A stretch of DNA of 56,933 nucleotides from a virus. The notes under the pieces are model-generated. The model made no database searches and was not told the DNA's origin. It saw only the letters and a list, made by a program, of their open reading frames with translations. Of the stretch, positions 39,115 through 49,000 are shown piece by piece; the first letter of the stretch is position 1, and each line of letters begins with the position of its first letter. A program made the position numbers and the translations under genes. The stretch spans positions 1 through 56,933 of IMG/VR virus record IMGVR_UViG_3300027788_000013, one strand, 5' to 3'.

Positions 39115-41345
39115 TAAATCGTACTCCAGGTTCCTGTATATGCCCAAGTACTACCATTGGATTGATAAATCAATTTATATCCTGTACTACTATTATAAAT
39201 CGAAGTACTAGTTGATACACTTGCAGTGGCCCAACGATATGCTAAGATCCATCTTCCTGCGCTAAAGCTACTTGAACTCCCTGCATAAATGTTGTTAATA
39301 ATTAATTCAAATGTCTGTCCACTTGCTGTACTTGCTGGTAGATATGCTTGAATAAGATCAGCATATTGTGCATCAGGTGAGCTAGTATTTGGAGCTGGTG
39401 AACTAATTGTCATAGTTCTTTTAATTGTAGTGTTAACAACGTTTTGTACAAATGCTGTTGTAGCAATTAATGTTGAACTATCTGCTGTTGCTTGAGTAAC
39501 TGCATAAGATGCATTAGTTGCATTAGTTGCATTAGTTGCAGTAGTCGCCGACGTTGCTGTAATTGCTGTAGTTGCTGTAGTTGCTGTAGTTGCATTACCT
39601 GTTAAGTTTGCAGTAATTGTACCAGCACTAAAGTTACCACTTGCATCACGAGCAACTACTTTATTTGCTGTGTTTGCAGTTGTTGCATCTACATTAAATG
39701 AGGTGCTAGTAATACCGTCATATGCTAACCCTGTAATATAACTACCAGCTGTTAGTGTTGAAAATGTAATAGTATCCCATACCGGCTGCCCTGATCCAGT
39801 TGATTTTAATAACTGACCTGCAACGCCTGATGGTATATGAGCCGTTGTTCCTGCAGCAGTTTGATACGGCATTGTTCCGCCTGCTCCGCCAGCAACGTTT
39901 GTTGCAGTAGTTGCAGTAGTTGCATTACCTGTAACATTACCAGTCAAGTTACCTGTAAAGTTTTGTGAGTATGTATTCTTAAAACGTAATGCACTAGATC
40001 CAAGATCTAAATTTACATCATTGCTTGGAATAAATCCTGCATTTAAACTAGGTGATCTTGTTGGTCCGTATAAATTTAATTGATAATCTACACCTTCTGT
40101 TGCAGCTAAACTAATTTGGTTAGTTGCTTTTATTTCAGTAGCATTAACTGTACCGTCAAGCACTAAATTTCCATTAATTGTAATATTTCCAGCAGTGTTA
40201 AGTGTTGTTAATGTACCTACACTTGTTAATGCAGATGAAATTACAGTATTATGTAAATTAGTACCTGTTAGTGTATTAGCATCAGATGTAACTGTAATGT
40301 CAGTTGTTCCGTCAAACCCAACACCGTTAATATTTCTTGCTGTTGATAGACGCTGTGCTGCGGCTGCTGTTCCTGAAAGAGATGCTCCTATAAATCTTGC
40401 TGCTGTAACATCACCTGTAAAACTTGCTGTTGCACCTGCAACGTCACCTGCAACGTCACCTGTTAAGTTTGCAGTAATTGTTCCTGCTGCAAAATTACCC
40501 GAACTGTCTCTTGCTACAATTTTTCCAATTTGATTTAAACTAGATGCATCAACTGCCCAAGATAAAGTACTTCCACCATCAAAGTCTGTACCTGTAAGGT
40601 ACCCGCCTGCTTGTAGACTGTGAGGTGTTTGCGCTCTAACTGTAAGGTCTGACGATCCGTCAAAAGTAACACCATTAACTAGTACTGGATGTTCTAGTCT
40701 TACTGCCTTGTCAGCAACACCTTGTAGTGTGGCCATTACCTTTGTAGTTGCTGCTAGGTTAATACCTGCAATTAAATCGGTAAATCCTGGAACTGCATTT
40801 GATGATGCAATTGTAAATGGACTTGATGTTACTATTCCTATTACAATATCATTAACAACGAGCTGTATAACTGGATATGTTGCTCCTGCGTCTGATACTA
40901 ATGACGTAGATTTAGCTCTAGTTTCAAGAAATCCTTCTGCACTCTCTGGACCTATTTTAATCCATTCAATGCCGTTATAAACATGTAGTGATGGTATTGC
41001 TGGTGTTAGTGCTGTTGGCGCACTTTTTAACCAAAAAGATCCTGTTGCTGGTGTTGTTGGCGATGTTGCACCTACTGATGCTGCACCTACTTCTACCCAG
41101 TCTTCACCATTGTAAATCTTTAAAATATTTAATATTGAGTCAAACCAACATTGCCCTACAATAGGTGTAGCAGGAGCTGAACGGTTTGCAAAATTCTCTA
41201 AAAGGAATAAAAAGTTTTCATTTTGAATTTCACCGTATCCAACGTAGTTTCTACCAACAAACGATAAACTTGTTGTTGAATCAACTGCTGCATCTTGTAG
41301 TACAACTAATTGAGTACCGTCGGTTTTATTAATTACATAAGCCAT
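39114..41345 (-). CDS. Tail fibre protein with shared N-terminal domain, copy 2
   Basis: This 743-residue protein starts MAYVINKTDGTQL with the shared domain (FVGRNYVGYGEIQNENFLFLLENF). The middle contains repeated Gly/Asn/Thr segments such as GNLTGNVTGNATTATTATNV and alternating Thr/Ala triplets (encoded at 39511-39600). The C-terminus is a small beta-rich head with YKLIYQSNGSTWAYTG. It should form a long fibre whose tip recognises the host. GGAGCG precedes the ATG. Confidence 0.85.
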   Translation of the reverse strand: MAYVINKTDGTQLVVLQDAAVDSTTSLSFVGRNYVGYGEIQNENFLFLLENFANRSAPATPIVGQCWFDSILNILKIYNGEDWVEVGAASVGATSPTTPATGSFWLKSAPTALTPAIPSLHVYNGIEWIKIGPESAEGFLETRAKSTSLVSDAGATYPVIQLVVNDIVIGIVTSSPFTIASSNAVPGFTDLIAGINLAATTKVMATLQGVADKAVRLEHPVLVNGVTFDGSSDLTVRAQTPHSLQAGGYLTGTDFDGGSTLSWAVDASSLNQIGKIVARDSSGNFAAGTITANLTGDVAGDVAGATASFTGDVTAARFIGASLSGTAAAAQRLSTARNINGVGFDGTTDITVTSDANTLTGTNLHNTVISSALTSVGTLTTLNTAGNITINGNLVLDGTVNATEIKATNQISLAATEGVDYQLNLYGPTRSPSLNAGFIPSNDVNLDLGSSALRFKNTYSQNFTGNLTGNVTGNATTATTATNVAGGAGGTMPYQTAAGTTAHIPSGVAGQLLKSTGSGQPVWDTITFSTLTAGSYITGLAYDGITSTSFNVDATTANTANKVVARDASGNFSAGTITANLTGNATTATTATTAITATSATTATNATNATNASYAVTQATADSSTLIATTAFVQNVVNTTIKRTMTISSPAPNTSSPDAQYADLIQAYLPASTASGQTFELIINNIYAGSSSSFSAGRWILAYRWATASVSTSTSIYNSSTGYKLIYQSNGSTWAYTGTWSTI
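39511..39600. repeat. In-frame 9-base repeats within a tail fibre gene
   Basis: Direct repeats of GTTGCATTA and GTTGCTGTA (three or more copies each) encode a Thr-Ala-Thr/Asn run. Each unit is nine bases, so copy changes keep the frame and alter fibre length. Confidence 0.75.
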
Positions 41346-41367
41346 TTAGAACGCTCCTATTTTCATA

Positions 41368-43236
41368 TTATGGTAGCACCTGATCGTTAAGATGTTGCCA
41401 ATTACCACCTAACAACTGGAACGTTTTAATAATTCTAGATGTTGTAATACCTGCTGCTGGAATACTTGCAGTATCAAGCGACACATTTACCACTCCTGGT
41501 GCTGTACCTGTCGGAGTATTAAATGTAGCTGTGGCTTGATCTAATAACGGATTTAAATTAACCGAAACTGTTGAGTTACTTAAAAGTGTTGCTAAGATTC
41601 TTGCTATTGTACCAGTTCTATACTCTGCTGGTGGTGCTAAGTTTGTCAAAATTTCTGATGCAATATAACTGTTTGGTTTACCATCTGATAAGTCCATGCT
41701 AAATGCTAGTGATCTAGTTTCAGCAATATCGTCTACATATTCTTTTGTTGCGGCATCTTGCGGATTAGTTGGATCTAACATTCCTGTAATTTTAGGAGAT
41801 CCAATTAATGCAACGTTACCTGTGCCATTTGGTTCTATTTCTAAGTTGTCGTTATTAGCAAGAGTTGAAATTTTATTATCTTCAAGTCTCATCTGCGCTA
41901 CAGGTGGTAGCCCAGGGCCAACGTTAACAACGTTTTGCGCACCAAAGCTAGTAACACCTGGAATAGCTGTAATACCAGTACCTAATGAATTTCCGCTTAG
42001 TACTGTAACGCCGTTAATTTTAAATTCTTTACCTGTTGCAAGGTTTACATGTTCTGAACTTGTCCATGCTTGTGATGCTAGTGCTGGATATTCTGCTGTT
42101 GCTCCAAGGCCGTCTTTTGAGTACATCAACACTTTGTCTGTTGTGCCTTTTAATACTAAACCTCCACCGTCAGCAATCTCATCTGAATTAGATCCACTGT
42201 CGCCTGTTTGTGCTAGTACAATGTATTTGTCTTCAACTACTAGTTCGGTTTGTCTAATTGTAGCAAGATCGCCATCATTAATAACTAAACTTCCTCTAAT
42301 AGTAACATCGCCTGCAACTTCTAACTCTCCACCAAGTTTAACAGCACTATCTATAGCACCTTCGTATAAATCAATCTGTCTATTAGCTGGATCAATTTTT
42401 ATTGCAATCTCTTGCGAAATGCCTTTTCTTACATCTAAAATCAATAATTTATTTTCAGCAGCGTTTGATAGTTTAACGTTACCGTTGTCAACTGACAAGT
42501 TAGCTTGTGATGCAGATCCTACAACTAGTCCTAAATCACTTTCAATTCTAAGTGTATTAGTTAAAGAGTTAGCAGTGTCTTTTCTAACATAGTTTGTAGA
42601 ATCAACGTTGGCTAACTTTTCAGAGTTTGTACAAGTAACATCAAATTTAATTCCTGCTAGTGTACCTTGGTTAAATCCTGGAATGATTGCTCCGCTAAAT
42701 CCATCAATATCATTTTTAGGAGTAAACGTATCTTTAGCAAATATACCTAACAAAATACCATTATTATATAATGACGAAATAACACGAGTTTGGTTTAGCG
42801 TATCAAGTATGCTTGTTACAACAATACCACTTACTCCTTGTGCATCAGAATATGCTGGGCCTAGTAAGATTGTACTTGTACCATCAAAGAAATATAGCTG
42901 TTTAGCAATGTCGTTAAACCACAAGTCACCTACACCTAGTGTAGCTGGTTGTGTGTTAGCAATTGTTGCAGAACTTACAGGAACAAATGCTGTTCCGCTA
43001 TATACTTTTAGTTTTGATTCAGATGCATCAAACCAAATTTGCCCTTTAATTGGAGCAGTTGGTGCAGTTACGTTTGAAAAGTTTTCAAGTATTTTAATAA
43101 AGTTTTCATTAAGTACTTCGCCGAAGCCACTATAGTTCTTACCAATCAGCGTAATGTCAGTTGAGATATTATCAATTTGACCGTCTGCGACTGTTGAAAC
43201 TATTGTGCCGTCTGTTTTATTAATTTGATATGCCAT
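41368..43236 (-). CDS. Tail fibre protein with shared N-terminal domain, copy 3
   Basis: This 622-residue protein begins MAYQINKTDGTIV, with FSGAIIPGF further on, and has the shared 130-residue N-terminal domain. The middle is beta-rich with hexad-like repeats; a C-terminal segment (LDPTNPQDAATKEYVDDI) resembles the phage-fibre repeat that precedes a head domain. It is followed by 22 bases to the next fibre gene. Likely part of the same tail fibre complex. Confidence 0.83.
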   Translation of the reverse strand: MAYQINKTDGTIVSTVADGQIDNISTDITLIGKNYSGFGEVLNENFIKILENFSNVTAPTAPIKGQIWFDASESKLKVYSGTAFVPVSSATIANTQPATLGVGDLWFNDIAKQLYFFDGTSTILLGPAYSDAQGVSGIVVTSILDTLNQTRVISSLYNNGILLGIFAKDTFTPKNDIDGFSGAIIPGFNQGTLAGIKFDVTCTNSEKLANVDSTNYVRKDTANSLTNTLRIESDLGLVVGSASQANLSVDNGNVKLSNAAENKLLILDVRKGISQEIAIKIDPANRQIDLYEGAIDSAVKLGGELEVAGDVTIRGSLVINDGDLATIRQTELVVEDKYIVLAQTGDSGSNSDEIADGGGLVLKGTTDKVLMYSKDGLGATAEYPALASQAWTSSEHVNLATGKEFKINGVTVLSGNSLGTGITAIPGVTSFGAQNVVNVGPGLPPVAQMRLEDNKISTLANNDNLEIEPNGTGNVALIGSPKITGMLDPTNPQDAATKEYVDDIAETRSLAFSMDLSDGKPNSYIASEILTNLAPPAEYRTGTIARILATLLSNSTVSVNLNPLLDQATATFNTPTGTAPGVVNVSLDTASIPAAGITTSRIIKTFQLLGGNWQHLNDQVLP

Positions 43237-43248
43237 TTATATCTCGCC

Positions 43249-45390
43249 TTATGTCGTTGTAAACGCTGGTGGTCCAGATCGTATAATATAGTTAAGTGTT
43301 AAATACGGATTCATAATACCCACTAACGAACCTAATGCAAAGTCAGTGCTTGGCTTTTTAATACCGCCGGACTGTTGCAAGTACTGTGCTTGGCCAACTG
43401 CTGTTGGACCTAATCCAGTTGTACCTGGGCTAACAATAGCAGAGTCAATTCTAACTGCCGAGTATTGAACTCCGTTTGCTGTCATGTTGTGTTCGTGATC
43501 TGGTAAGTTGCCAAGTGTTAGTCCTACCGCAGATGCACCAGCTGCGCCTGCAAGTGTTTGAGCTTCTGTACCTTCAACTCTTGATGGGCTTGGTTCACCG
43601 CCGCCATTGTCAACAAATCCGCCAATTGCATTTGGAACATTAATATTGTTATCCATATTATGTTTACCTAATGCAAAACGTCCACGTAAGTCTGGAAGTC
43701 TAAATGTTCCTACACCGTTAAGTGCTGCTGATCCGTTATATGTTGTTCCAATAATGTCAAACAATTCTGGAAACTTAGATCTTTCAACTTCGCCACCATC
43801 ACATAATAAAAAACCATTGGGTGTTGCTGATCCTGCATATGGCATAATACCGCCTAGTGGAATACCTAAGTCGCCGACGAATGTATCTCTAGTTTGTTTT
43901 AATAGCCCAGTTGCGCCTCCAGCTTCTGCTGAAGATCTGTATACCAGCAAAAAATCATTTTTATCTGATATGTTTGGTGCTGGTTCATCTCTATCTTTAA
44001 CAATGTTAGCTGTTAGTGTAGTTTGGAAAGTTTTAGTATAGTTTCCAACTTGTCCGTCAAATTGTACTGCTGGCGACACAACGTCACCTACAAGTGAAAA
44101 ACTAGTAACATTTTTTAAGTTTGTTGCAGTATTAGCATTACCTGTAATGTTACCGTTAATTGTACCAATAATTTCATCAGCTTTAATTGATTTAGCATAT
44201 ACTGTGTTCCACCGATTAGTCTCTTCACCAACATTATATGTGTCATTTGTTTGCGGTCTTAAAGTCTGTGATTTAATCGTGCCAGTAATATCTGCTGCGC
44301 CGCCAACTAAAATATTTTTAGCAACAGCAATACCGCCTGCTGTAATAATACTACCTGTTGATAAGTTTGTTGTTTCAGCAACGTTAGTGATCTTAATTGC
44401 GCCAGTTAATCCAAAATTACCGTCAACATCAAGTGCTTCTTCTGGAGCAGCAAGGTTAATGCCAATTTTATTATCAAGCACTCTAAGAATTGTAGTTGGA
44501 ATGCCGTTTCTGTTAATTTGTAGATCTAATGAACTACCTGCTGCTGAATTATAAATCTTTGCTGCTGTTGCTGATGTTGTTACTTGGAAGTTACCGTCAA
44601 CTCCAATAGTTAAACCTGCATTATTTCTAACATTAAAACCAAAATCAGTTGTATTAATAATATCGCTTCTTAAAAACTTACCTGCTGATACTTCAACTCC
44701 GCCTATGTTTAACGCATCTGCATTTTTTGCAGTACCAATTAGTTTAGGAAGGTTGCCGCCTAAGAATAATGAAGCAAATTCAGTTCTTTCTGTGTCGTTT
44801 GCAGGAGTAGCAACATTAAGACCTGCTTTAATAGTTGCAAATCCTTTAATATTAACTTTAGGAGTAAATGAATCTTTTGAAACAACAACAATCGGTTGGT
44901 CAGCAATATATAAAGTTAAAATACTTTTTGTTTGGTTATCTGAGTCTGCAATATTTTCAACTGCTGGGCCGTATCGTAAACCGTCAATTGAACTTTCTGC
45001 TGGTCCAACTAATAGCCATCTAGTTCCTGTGTAAATTCTTAGCTGCTGGTTTGTTGTATCAACCCAAAGTTCACCAACTTTAGAATTTTCTACGCTTGGC
45101 TCAGTAACACTCTTTTGAATGTTTGATGCTGCTTTCCATGCAGTGTTATCAAATAATTGTAGTACACCGTTAGTAGTATCGTACCATAACTGGCCTTCGA
45201 CTGGATTAACTGGTGCATTAGCACTTGCAAAGTTTTCTAAAACAGAAAGAAAGTTTTCAGCAATAATTTGTCCGTATCCAGTAACGTTACGTCCTGGAAA
45301 TGTTAAACTAGTATCCTGACTAGACGTATTATCGAAAACTGTAATTGGAGTTTTGTTTTCGCTGTCTGTAAAATTAACAATATATGGCAT
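43249..45390 (-). CDS. Tail fibre with Phage Tail Collar domain, copy 4
   Basis: This 713-residue protein has the shared N-terminal domain (YIVNFTDSENKTPITVF, then FPGRNVTGYGQIIAENF) and a C-terminal collar domain: MPYAGSATPNGFLLCDGGE, TFRLPDLRGRFALGK, then GNLPDHEHNM and MNPYLTLNYIIRSG. The GG(E)-x-LPDLRGRF pattern and the His-rich HEH are diagnostic of the T4 gp12-type collar. It starts behind GGAGG, three bases after the upstream stop. Confidence 0.9.
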   Translation of the reverse strand: MPYIVNFTDSENKTPITVFDNTSSQDTSLTFPGRNVTGYGQIIAENFLSVLENFASANAPVNPVEGQLWYDTTNGVLQLFDNTAWKAASNIQKSVTEPSVENSKVGELWVDTTNQQLRIYTGTRWLLVGPAESSIDGLRYGPAVENIADSDNQTKSILTLYIADQPIVVVSKDSFTPKVNIKGFATIKAGLNVATPANDTERTEFASLFLGGNLPKLIGTAKNADALNIGGVEVSAGKFLRSDIINTTDFGFNVRNNAGLTIGVDGNFQVTTSATAAKIYNSAAGSSLDLQINRNGIPTTILRVLDNKIGINLAAPEEALDVDGNFGLTGAIKITNVAETTNLSTGSIITAGGIAVAKNILVGGAADITGTIKSQTLRPQTNDTYNVGEETNRWNTVYAKSIKADEIIGTINGNITGNANTATNLKNVTSFSLVGDVVSPAVQFDGQVGNYTKTFQTTLTANIVKDRDEPAPNISDKNDFLLVYRSSAEAGGATGLLKQTRDTFVGDLGIPLGGIMPYAGSATPNGFLLCDGGEVERSKFPELFDIIGTTYNGSAALNGVGTFRLPDLRGRFALGKHNMDNNINVPNAIGGFVDNGGGEPSPSRVEGTEAQTLAGAAGASAVGLTLGNLPDHEHNMTANGVQYSAVRIDSAIVSPGTTGLGPTAVGQAQYLQQSGGIKKPSTDFALGSLVGIMNPYLTLNYIIRSGPPAFTTT

Positions 45391-45393
45391 CTA

Positions 45394-46035
45394 TTAAACC
45401 TCCGTAAAGCCGGTTAAGCTCTGTACCCTAATTGTGTAATCAATTTGTAAGAGTCTGTTTAGCGACTTTTGAACTGGGTGGAAAACTACATGTGTTAAAA
45501 GTTTGCCTGTTCCTACTGGATCATACCATTTAAGTCCAAGCTCGTCAAAAACAAAGTTACTGTCCATGTCAACACTATTATCAAATGCTTGTTGATCGTC
45601 TGGCTCACCGTAATCTAATGTACAAGTTATAACAATATCACTATATGTTGCTCCGCTAATATGTCTAATTTCCATTTTATTTCTTACTGGGTCAGCATTA
45701 GCAATTGAGTTTTGATCAACAACTTTAGTATATGTTTGATTATAAAGACTGGAGTTTGCACCGATTGTGTTAGGTGTTAGATATGTAATTAAGCCTGTAG
45801 GATCAACAGTAGTACCGCCGCTACCAAACGCCATTTCGTAGACAGTGCCTATCCCTTGATTTGAAAGACTGTTAACTATTGCAACACTCATATTTTCATA
45901 ATGAATAGCATTGCGCTTATCCTGAAACACTTCTCCTGTTTCTGGATCGAAGATCTTAATATGCCCTTCAAAATGGAACCCTCCGGTCTCATTTAATCCA
46001 GGTTTGTTTGGCGTTTTATTTTGTTTATCTGACAT
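45394..46035 (-). CDS. Virion structural protein
   Basis: This 213-residue protein starts at ATG 46035 behind CTGGAAG. An upstream frame to 46095 lies in the giant gene. It contains FHFEGHIKIFDPETGEVF and DNSVDMDSNFVFDELGLKWYD, a pattern I know from T4-like marine phages in tail/baseplate context. Probably a small tail or baseplate protein. It has its own late box at 46061. Confidence 0.75.
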   Translation of the reverse strand: MSDKQNKTPNKPGLNETGGFHFEGHIKIFDPETGEVFQDKRNAIHYENMSVAIVNSLSNQGIGTVYEMAFGSGGTTVDPTGLITYLTPNTIGANSSLYNQTYTKVVDQNSIANADPVRNKMEIRHISGATYSDIVITCTLDYGEPDDQQAFDNSVDMDSNFVFDELGLKWYDPVGTGKLLTHVVFHPVQKSLNRLLQIDYTIRVQSLTGFTEV

Positions 46036-46060
46036 GTGTTTATCTTCCAGTTTCATAGTG

Positions 46061-46067
46061 TATTTAT
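46061..46067 (-). promoter_or_regulatory. Late-type promoter ATAAATAC
   Basis: The minus-strand box GAATAAATACACT contains the TAA stop of the giant gene. It lies 25 bases before ATG 46035 and probably drives the fibre operon 46035 to 38177 or beyond. Confidence 0.65.
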
Positions 46068-49000
46068 TCCGGTAACTTTGATGTCTTGGCAGCAATGAAC
46101 TGACTAATCGGTGAACTGTTTTTAAGCAGCGTAGCGCCGGTTGTAGCAGTGGTTGTGCCTCTATCGTACCATACTTTTCCTTGTTGTTTAATAATACTAA
46201 TACGTGTACCTGCGGATGGTACCGTTGTTAGCCTAATATACGCTGTATCTCCGTCAACACTAAATTCAGCTTCAACTTTTTTATCACCCATTGGGCTAGT
46301 TGCGCTAAGAGTTTCATCGTATTCTTCAATGTAAGTCTTGCGTAATCTTCTACCGCCTGCAAACACTTCAATCGAATCACATCTTCCGTAAATAGCTGGA
46401 ATTGCGCCTGCATACCAATCTGTAACAGTACTTAGCTTAGGAACGAACGGTAATGGTCCTATTAACTGACTACTGCCATCACTTACAAAGTCATATCTTT
46501 CATGTACATCTTTGTAAGGTATAATTTCGTTTTTGCTTAGATCAACTACAAATGAACCTTTTACAGTTACATTATTAATTCCTGTACCCTGCGAGCCACG
46601 TCTCAGTTGTCCTAACACATTGCCTTGCTTAGTCATGTATTCAATTTTCTCTCCATTGATCTCAACAATACCAGCTGAATTAATAGTTGATTGTGGATTA
46701 AACAATGTTGACGCATCTGTTAATGTAATAGTAGTATCGTAATAATTTAAATCTTTATCAAGTACAAGACTATCAGTAATTGCATATCTAGTATAATGAT
46801 TCTTGTTTAACATGTCTTTGCTGACTTCGTATGCACTTGGTAATGCAAATACATTTGTGCCAAAAGCAACAATATCAAAAACATCACTAGTTACATTTGA
46901 GCCTTCAATGTATATTGCTCCTCTAACTACATCTAGTTGATAATCAATATCCTGAGTTAACTTTGATCCGTTTCTATAAATCCAAACATAACTTACTGAA
47001 AGTGGTTTGAACGCAATTGGGTAAAATGATCTACCGCCAGCGAATTGATCAGTAACGATTTGCATTGACGGATATTCACTAAACCAAGTTACGTTGATAG
47101 TGTCGCCTGCAACTAATGAAGTAGTATCGTTAATAATAATGTTATTACCAACAACAGAGTACTGTGCATTTAAATTGTTTTCAATTTTAATAACATCACC
47201 CACTGCTAGATTTTCAGCAGTAATTTCTAATTCTTTAGTTGTACCGTTATAAACATAATCTGTAATGAATGTTCTAAGTTCGTTGTTAATATAAACTTTA
47301 ATATTAGTTGGAACAATAGAACCAGATGATGCAATAGGATCAATACCTAAAATAAACTTTTTAACTACACCGTCGTATACATTATAGATAGTATCAGCAC
47401 TTTTTAGTTTCTTATTATTAACTTCAACAATAGTAGATGCCAATGCGCTTTCTCTAGTTAGCTGCACAAAGTTATCTAAATCGTAACTTCTAGTACTACC
47501 TTCATAAACAAATTCTTGTTGGTTAATTCTAATCAAAGACTGTAATGTACTATCAACATCAGTAGACGCACCTAATGCAACAATTTTAATAATTGCAAGT
47601 CTATCAGGATTTGTACCAAATTGTACTAATGTTCTATCTGGTGTTTCGGGTAGTATGTTAGTACTACTTCTAAATCCTGTATCTTCTTGTACTCCGTTAA
47701 CTGTTACAAAGATAGTTGCAGTTTCATCGTAGTTTGCATTTGTTAGATACAAGCTAGTTTCGCCGTCGGCAATAAACTCTTGGTAATCAAGAATAGCAAT
47801 GCCGCCTAATCCAATTGAAAGTATTTCAATTTTTGCATTTAATGCAGGTGCAGTTGAAAATTCAATAGTGCTAGATGCAATATTAACAACATATGTTGCC
47901 GGTAATTGTTTTATACTATCAACATATACAATAACTGATTTAGATTCTAGAATTTTTTGACCTATTCCAAACACAGTTGTTGTAGCATCGCCAAGTTTTA
48001 CAGTTGCATTTAAAGGAGCACCTCTATCCTCTGTTGTATTTTGAAATACTTTAATACTTAAACTATCTAATACTTGTCCTGGAACATTTTCTTCAGTTGC
48101 AGCAACTTGTTCTGGACTAAAATATGAGCCGCCATCAATAACAATATCTTCAGCTCTTAATCCTGTTGCTGATGCATAAGCACCTTCCATTGCTGACAAT
48201 GTGCCACCTGTTAATTGTGTATCTAATAAGTTAATATCATTAATAGTAACAGCGCCATCGCTTTCCGCAGGACGGAATATTAATATATCGCCTGTTTGTG
48301 TTGATACATTTTCTCCAATATGAACTATGTTAGTACTACCATCTCCAACAAATGTCGGCATTTGTGCATGTGGATTAACAGTACTTGATGAATCCCAACT
48401 TTCTGTGTAGTTTGGATCGTCAATTCTAAGTGTAGGAGGTTCTTGTACACCTTGTTCAATTTGTAGATCTTGAATATCGTCTTGTATAACAATACCTGCT
48501 CGTTTTAAGTAGATGTTAATTACTTGACCGTCTGCTGGTGTGTATGGTAATACTACATCAAGTGTGCTACCGTCTGCAACATGGTAGTAATCAGCCGATG
48601 CTTCTACACTATCCCAACTATCAGTAAACCAAGGTAGAGCGTCCCAGCCTCCAGTTACTTCAAATGTTGTTCCTTGTACTTGAACTCCACCAAAATCAAT
48701 TCCTGTCATAAGCTGGTCAAGCTCGTCACCGAGCATGCCTGAGACCGGAGAATAGTATTTGTTAATTCTACTAACACTATCTAAAATTTCATCGTTTTTC
48801 TGATATGTAATTTTAATTGTATCACTTGCTGCCGGTGGTGTATTAAAGGTAATTTTACCTTTAAGTTGTTTATAAACATCAGAGTCTAATGTGTACAACG
48901 AAATATTGTATTCGTTGTCAAGAACAAGTTGGCCGTTCTGTATAATTGTAATATTTGACTTTTGTCTAGTAGGAGGATATGTTAAATTAAACACCGCAGT

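Noticed and set aside
39511-39600. Repeats as a CRISPR array
   Set aside because: Units are nine bases, contiguous and coding; there are no spacers.
41696-43135. Long plus-strand frames of 298 and 175 codons opposite a tail fibre gene
   Set aside because: They are antisense to a clear fibre gene, have no ribosome binding site and show low-complexity Ser/Pro/Val residues typical of shadows of fibre repeats.
43607-45034. Plus-strand frames opposite the collar fibre
   Set aside because: They lack start signals and any recognised domain, and the minus-strand collar motifs are clear.
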